The notes beneath the pieces were generated by a model that was not told where the DNA came from, did no database searches, and was given only the letters and a program-made list of their open reading frames with translations. Source: Candidatus Paraluminiphilus aquimaris (GTDB taxonomy: Bacteria; Pseudomonadota; Gammaproteobacteria; Pseudomonadales; Halieaceae). Taken from it: 64,000 nt of DNA. Where the stretch lies: positions 682,001-746,000 of the forward strand of contig NZ_CP036501.1 in NCBI RefSeq assembly GCF_026230195.1, read 5' to 3'. This document shows positions 61,056-64,000 of this stretch, piece by piece; the stretch's first letter is position 1, and each line of letters begins with the position of its first letter. Position numbers and translations under genes: made by a program.

Positions 61056-61789
61056 TCATTCCAGCAATAGACCTAAAGGACGGTCAGTGTGTTCGTTTGC
61101 GCCAAGGCGATATGGACGACAGCACTGTGTTCTCTGATGACCCCGTAGCGACGGCCGCACAGTGGGCGCAATCCGGCGCGCGCAGGCTGCATATGGTTGA
61201 CCTCAATGGCGCCTTTGCCGGTACTCCTAAAAATGCTGCTGCGGTCAAGGCCATCACGCAGGCTTTACCCAGCCTGCCAGTTCAAATCGGTGGTGGAATT
61301 AGAGACTGCAACACGATTGAGAGCTACTTAAACGCCGGCGTTCACTACGTCATCATCGGCACCGCTGCTGTAAAGAATCCTGAATTTGTCCACGAGGCTT
61401 GTGCGCGGTTTCCGGGGCACATTATCGTGGGTATCGACGCTAAGGCGGGGTTTGTTGCCACCGACGGTTGGGCGGAGACCAGTACCGTACAAGCTGTGGA
61501 TCTGGCGCGCGATTTTCGCGATGCCGGTGTCGAGGCCATTGTCTACACAGACATTGAGCGCGACGGCATGATGCAGGGCGTGAATATCGCCGCGACTGTC
61601 AATCTGGCTGTTGAGGGTGGGCTTCCTGTCATCGCGTCGGGGGGTGTCACCGACATCGAGGATATTCGTCGTCTAGCAGAGGTTAGCCATAACGGTATTG
61701 TCGGCGCGATCACTGGGCGTGCAATTTACGAAGGTACTTTGAATGTGGCGGAAGCGCAGGCGCTATCAGACCGGTTGGTGCGCGCCTGA
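61049..61789 (+). CDS. hisA: Phosphoribosylformimino-5-aminoimidazole carboxamide ribotide isomerase
   Basis: 246-residue TIM-barrel isomerase. [20 protein letters not shown] carries the first catalytic Asp and phosphate-site residues; [20 protein letters not shown] and [16 protein letters not shown] are conserved barrel loops, with the second Asp in [14 protein letters not shown]. It overlaps hisH by 7 bases and hisF by one (TGATG). Length standard. Confidence 0.97.
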   Translation: MLVIPAIDLKDGQCVRLRQGDMDDSTVFSDDPVATAAQWAQSGARRLHMVDLNGAFAGTPKNAAAVKAITQALPSLPVQIGGGIRDCNTIESYLNAGVHYVIIGTAAVKNPEFVHEACARFPGHIIVGIDAKAGFVATDGWAETSTVQAVDLARDFRDAGVEAIVYTDIERDGMMQGVNIAATVNLAVEGGLPVIASGGVTDIEDIRRLAEVSHNGIVGAITGRAIYEGTLNVAEAQALSDRLVRA

Positions 61790-62556
61790 TGGCGCTCGCT
61801 AAGCGCATAATTCCCTGCCTCGATGTTGATCAGGGACGTGTTGTCAAAGGGGTCAATTTTGTTGGCATACGCGACGCCGGTGATCCTGTGGAGATAGCGC
61901 GTCGATACAACGACGCGGGTGCCGACGAAATAACCTTTCTCGATATAACAGCGACGCACGAGCAGCGTGATACCACGTACCGCACAGTTGAGCAGATAGC
62001 GTCAGAGGTTTTCATACCGCTTACTGTTGGTGGAGGTGTGCGAGCGGTAAGCGATATTCGAACACTGCTTAACGCGGGCGCCGATAAGGTCAGTATCAAC
62101 ACGGCGGCCATCTTCAACCCTGAGCTTGTGAAAGAGGCGGCAGAGCGCTTTGGTTCACAATGTATTGTCGTTGCTATGGACGTGAAAGACCTCGGTAATG
62201 GCTCGGGTCGATACGAACTCTTCACGCACGGTGGTCGGAAGGCGACTGGACTTGAAGCGGTGGCCTGGGCAAAAAAAATGGCAGAGTTCGGTGCGGGCGA
62301 GATTCTGCTAACCAGTATGGATAGGGATGGCACGAAGGATGGCTACGACCTTGGCATTACACGCGCCATTTCAGATGCCGTCGATATACCGGTTATTGCC
62401 TCCGGCGGCGTTGGCAATCTTGACCACCTCGTAGATGGATTCACTGAAGGTCGCGCTGATGCCGTGCTCGCAGCCAGTATCTTTCACTTTGGCACTTACA
62501 CGGTCGCCCAGGCGAAAGCGCATTTAGCGAGTGCGGGTATTCATGTCCGGCGCTAG
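61789..62556 (+). CDS. hisF: Imidazole glycerol phosphate synthase, cyclase subunit
   Basis: 255-residue TIM-barrel cyclase paired with HisH, making imidazole glycerol phosphate and [25 protein letters not shown] with catalytic Asp, [40 protein letters not shown] with the second Asp. It ends 9 bases before the convergent protease stop; hisI/hisE do not follow here and no terminator hairpin is evident. Confidence 0.97.
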   Translation: MALAKRIIPCLDVDQGRVVKGVNFVGIRDAGDPVEIARRYNDAGADEITFLDITATHEQRDTTYRTVEQIASEVFIPLTVGGGVRAVSDIRTLLNAGADKVSINTAAIFNPELVKEAAERFGSQCIVVAMDVKDLGNGSGRYELFTHGGRKATGLEAVAWAKKMAEFGAGEILLTSMDRDGTKDGYDLGITRAISDAVDIPVIASGGVGNLDHLVDGFTEGRADAVLAASIFHFGTYTVAQAKAHLASAGIHVRR

Positions 62557-62565
62557 CCTAGGACG

Positions 62566-64000
62566 TTACTCATTAAGCGCTTTTACTTCCTCGGGCGTTT
62601 GATCTGGGAACGCAAGTTCAGAAGTCGTCACCTGTGAACGTTTGGCATCAATTCGCTTATAAACATTGATCCCCTTCAGCAGGGTAAACGCCTCGTATAA
62701 TTGGTTGTCGTCTTCCCGCAAGCTGGCCATTTCCTCGGTTTCAGAGGCTTGCGTTTCAGCGGTGTTCTTCAGGCTGCGATTTAAATCAGCCTCTCGAAGT
62801 CTGCGCCCCTGCTCAAGACTTGTAAGCTGCGCGCGCTCTACCACTACGTCGGGAACGATGCCTTCTGCCTGAATGGATCGGCCGTTGGGCGTGTAATAAA
62901 GCGATGTCGTCAATTTCAGTGCTTTGGTCTCTGAAACGGGTAATACGGTTTGGACTGACCCTTTGCCAAAACTGCGGGTGCCCATGATCACGGCCCTGCC
63001 TCTGTCTTGCAGTGCGCCGGCGATAATCTCTGAAGCACTAGCTGAGCCACCATTCACCATTACGACTATTGGGACATCCGGTAATAGCTCTCCGGGCTCC
63101 GCTTCTAACACGGTTTTTGACTCGGGGTGCCGGCCTTGGGTGTAAACAACAAGACCGCCATCTAAAAAGTTACTGGCCATTTCGACGCTGGCGTTGAGTA
63201 CACCGCCAGGGTTGTTTCTGACATCGAGCACAACACCGTTAACCGGCCCTTTTTCGAGGGCATCGAGCAAAGCGTCAGCGACCTCTTTTCCTGAGTCGCG
63301 CTGAAAGCGAGATACGCGAATGAGCCAATAGCCAGAATCTATTTCTCTCGACCGAACGCTGGGGACGTCGATGACCCCGCGGGTGACAACGATATCAAGC
63401 GGTTGGCTCTCACCGGCCCGGCCAATTTCAAGTGTCACGTTGGTGCCTTCAGGGCCGCGCATGTAGGTTGAGGATTCGTTTGTCGACATACCTTGAGTAG
63501 ACGTGCCATCAATTTTCAAAATGACATCTCCCGCTTGAAGTCCTGCGTCCTCTGCGGGCGATCCGTCAATAGGGGTGACGATCGAAATAAAGCCACCGCG
63601 GTAACCAATTTCGATCCCAAGACCTGTGAACTGGCCCTCGGTTGATTCCTGCAAATTGCTGTAGCCGTCGTCTGTTAAGTAGGCCGAGTGCGGATCAAGG
63701 CTAGTCAACATACCTTTTACGGCCATTTCAAAGAGTTCGGCGTCGGTGACTTCCTCAACGTAACCTCTGCGAATGGCATCAAAGGTGTCGGCAAAGAGTT
63801 GCAACTCATCAAATGAAATACTGACCGGCTCGCGAGTCTCAGCTGGGTCCGTTTCCGGTCCAATCGCCTGTGCGGATTGCGCCGTTTTGACCTCTACCGC
63901 CGCTGGATCCTCCGTCTGGCCCCATGCCTCCAAAATTGTGAGTGAGAGTGCCGCCGTCAGTGCCGTAACAAAAAGCTGATTGCGCGGGCGCCATTTTTTT
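62566..64000 (-). CDS. Carboxy-terminal processing protease, S41 (5' partial)
   Basis: Periplasmic serine protease, about 477 residues visible; the frame is still open at the window edge. Upstream of the in-frame TTG at 63933, codons spell KKWRPRNQLFVTALTAALSL, a signal peptide, so the start is just beyond 64000. FDAIRRGYVEEVTDAELFEM and MLTSLDPHSAYLT lead into a PDZ domain (GLGIEIGYRGGFISIVTPID). The catalytic Ser is in NGGSASASEIIAGALQ and Lys in RSFGKGSVQTV. CtpA-type enzymes trim or degrade envelope proteins. Confidence 0.95.
   Translation of the reverse strand, partial: KKWRPRNQLFVTALTAALSLTILEAWGQTEDPAAVEVKTAQSAQAIGPETDPAETREPVSISFDELQLFADTFDAIRRGYVEEVTDAELFEMAVKGMLTSLDPHSAYLTDDGYSNLQESTEGQFTGLGIEIGYRGGFISIVTPIDGSPAEDAGLQAGDVILKIDGTSTQGMSTNESSTYMRGPEGTNVTLEIGRAGESQPLDIVVTRGVIDVPSVRSREIDSGYWLIRVSRFQRDSGKEVADALLDALEKGPVNGVVLDVRNNPGGVLNASVEMASNFLDGGLVVYTQGRHPESKTVLEAEPGELLPDVPIVVMVNGGSASASEIIAGALQDRGRAVIMGTRSFGKGSVQTVLPVSETKALKLTTSLYYTPNGRSIQAEGIVPDVVVERAQLTSLEQGRRLREADLNRSLKNTAETQASETEEMASLREDDNQLYEAFTLLKGINVYKRIDAKRSQVTTSELAFPDQTPEEVKALNE

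Overview
The window reads as chromosomal DNA of a marine, motile gammaproteobacterium. The flagellar genes run in the order known from polarly flagellated Pseudomonas/Vibrio relatives. The stator pair resembles the sodium-driven PomA/PomB type. The accessory genes (carotenoid oxygenase, Baeyer-Villiger monooxygenase, TauD-type oxygenase, GPH transporter, large exported subtilase) suit a heterotroph of the OM60/NOR5 (Halieaceae) kind. That family-level placement is inference; no rRNA gene is present to settle it.

Bases 1-33520 are an almost unbroken flagellar locus. First come flgI (5' end cut off by the window), flgJ, flgK and flgL. Then flagellin with a textbook sigma-28 promoter, flaG, fliD, fliS and a fliT-like gene. 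Two exported-protein genes of unknown role follow, one an M64-like metallopeptidase lipoprotein. Then a shortened FleQ-type sigma-54 activator, fliEFGHIJK, fliLMNOPQR-flhBA, flhF-flhG-fliA and, on the other strand, pomA-pomB-PilZ. A second FliK-like/FlhB-C-domain pair closes the block. Sigma-54 promoters with exact GG-N10-GC spacing stand before fliD, fliE and flhF. Each is followed in the leader by a GTCAAA/TTTGGC-like or FleQ-box-like element, so a FleQ regulon can be read from the sequence. Two regulators are unusual. The FleQ homologue has no N-terminal domain. FlhF has lost every recognisable GTPase motif while its fold and neighbours remain.

Bases 33521-53700 are accessory metabolism on both strands: YaiI-family protein, an esterase/Baeyer-Villiger monooxygenase fusion behind a carotenoid oxygenase, a lipoprotein, threonine catabolism (tdh-kbl), a class II aldolase-like protein, an amidohydrolase, a 1328-residue subtilase, a TauD-like dioxygenase, a short-chain dehydrogenase divergent from a TetR regulator, a GPH-family transporter and two unknown membrane proteins.

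Bases 53847-64000 return to core genome: a 15-bp tandem repeat beside tRNA-Phe(GAA), an RND efflux pair, yggX, mutY, histidine genes hisB-hisH-hisA-hisF, and a carboxy-terminal processing protease whose start lies beyond the window. No CRISPR array, insertion sequence, integrase or prophage gene was seen.
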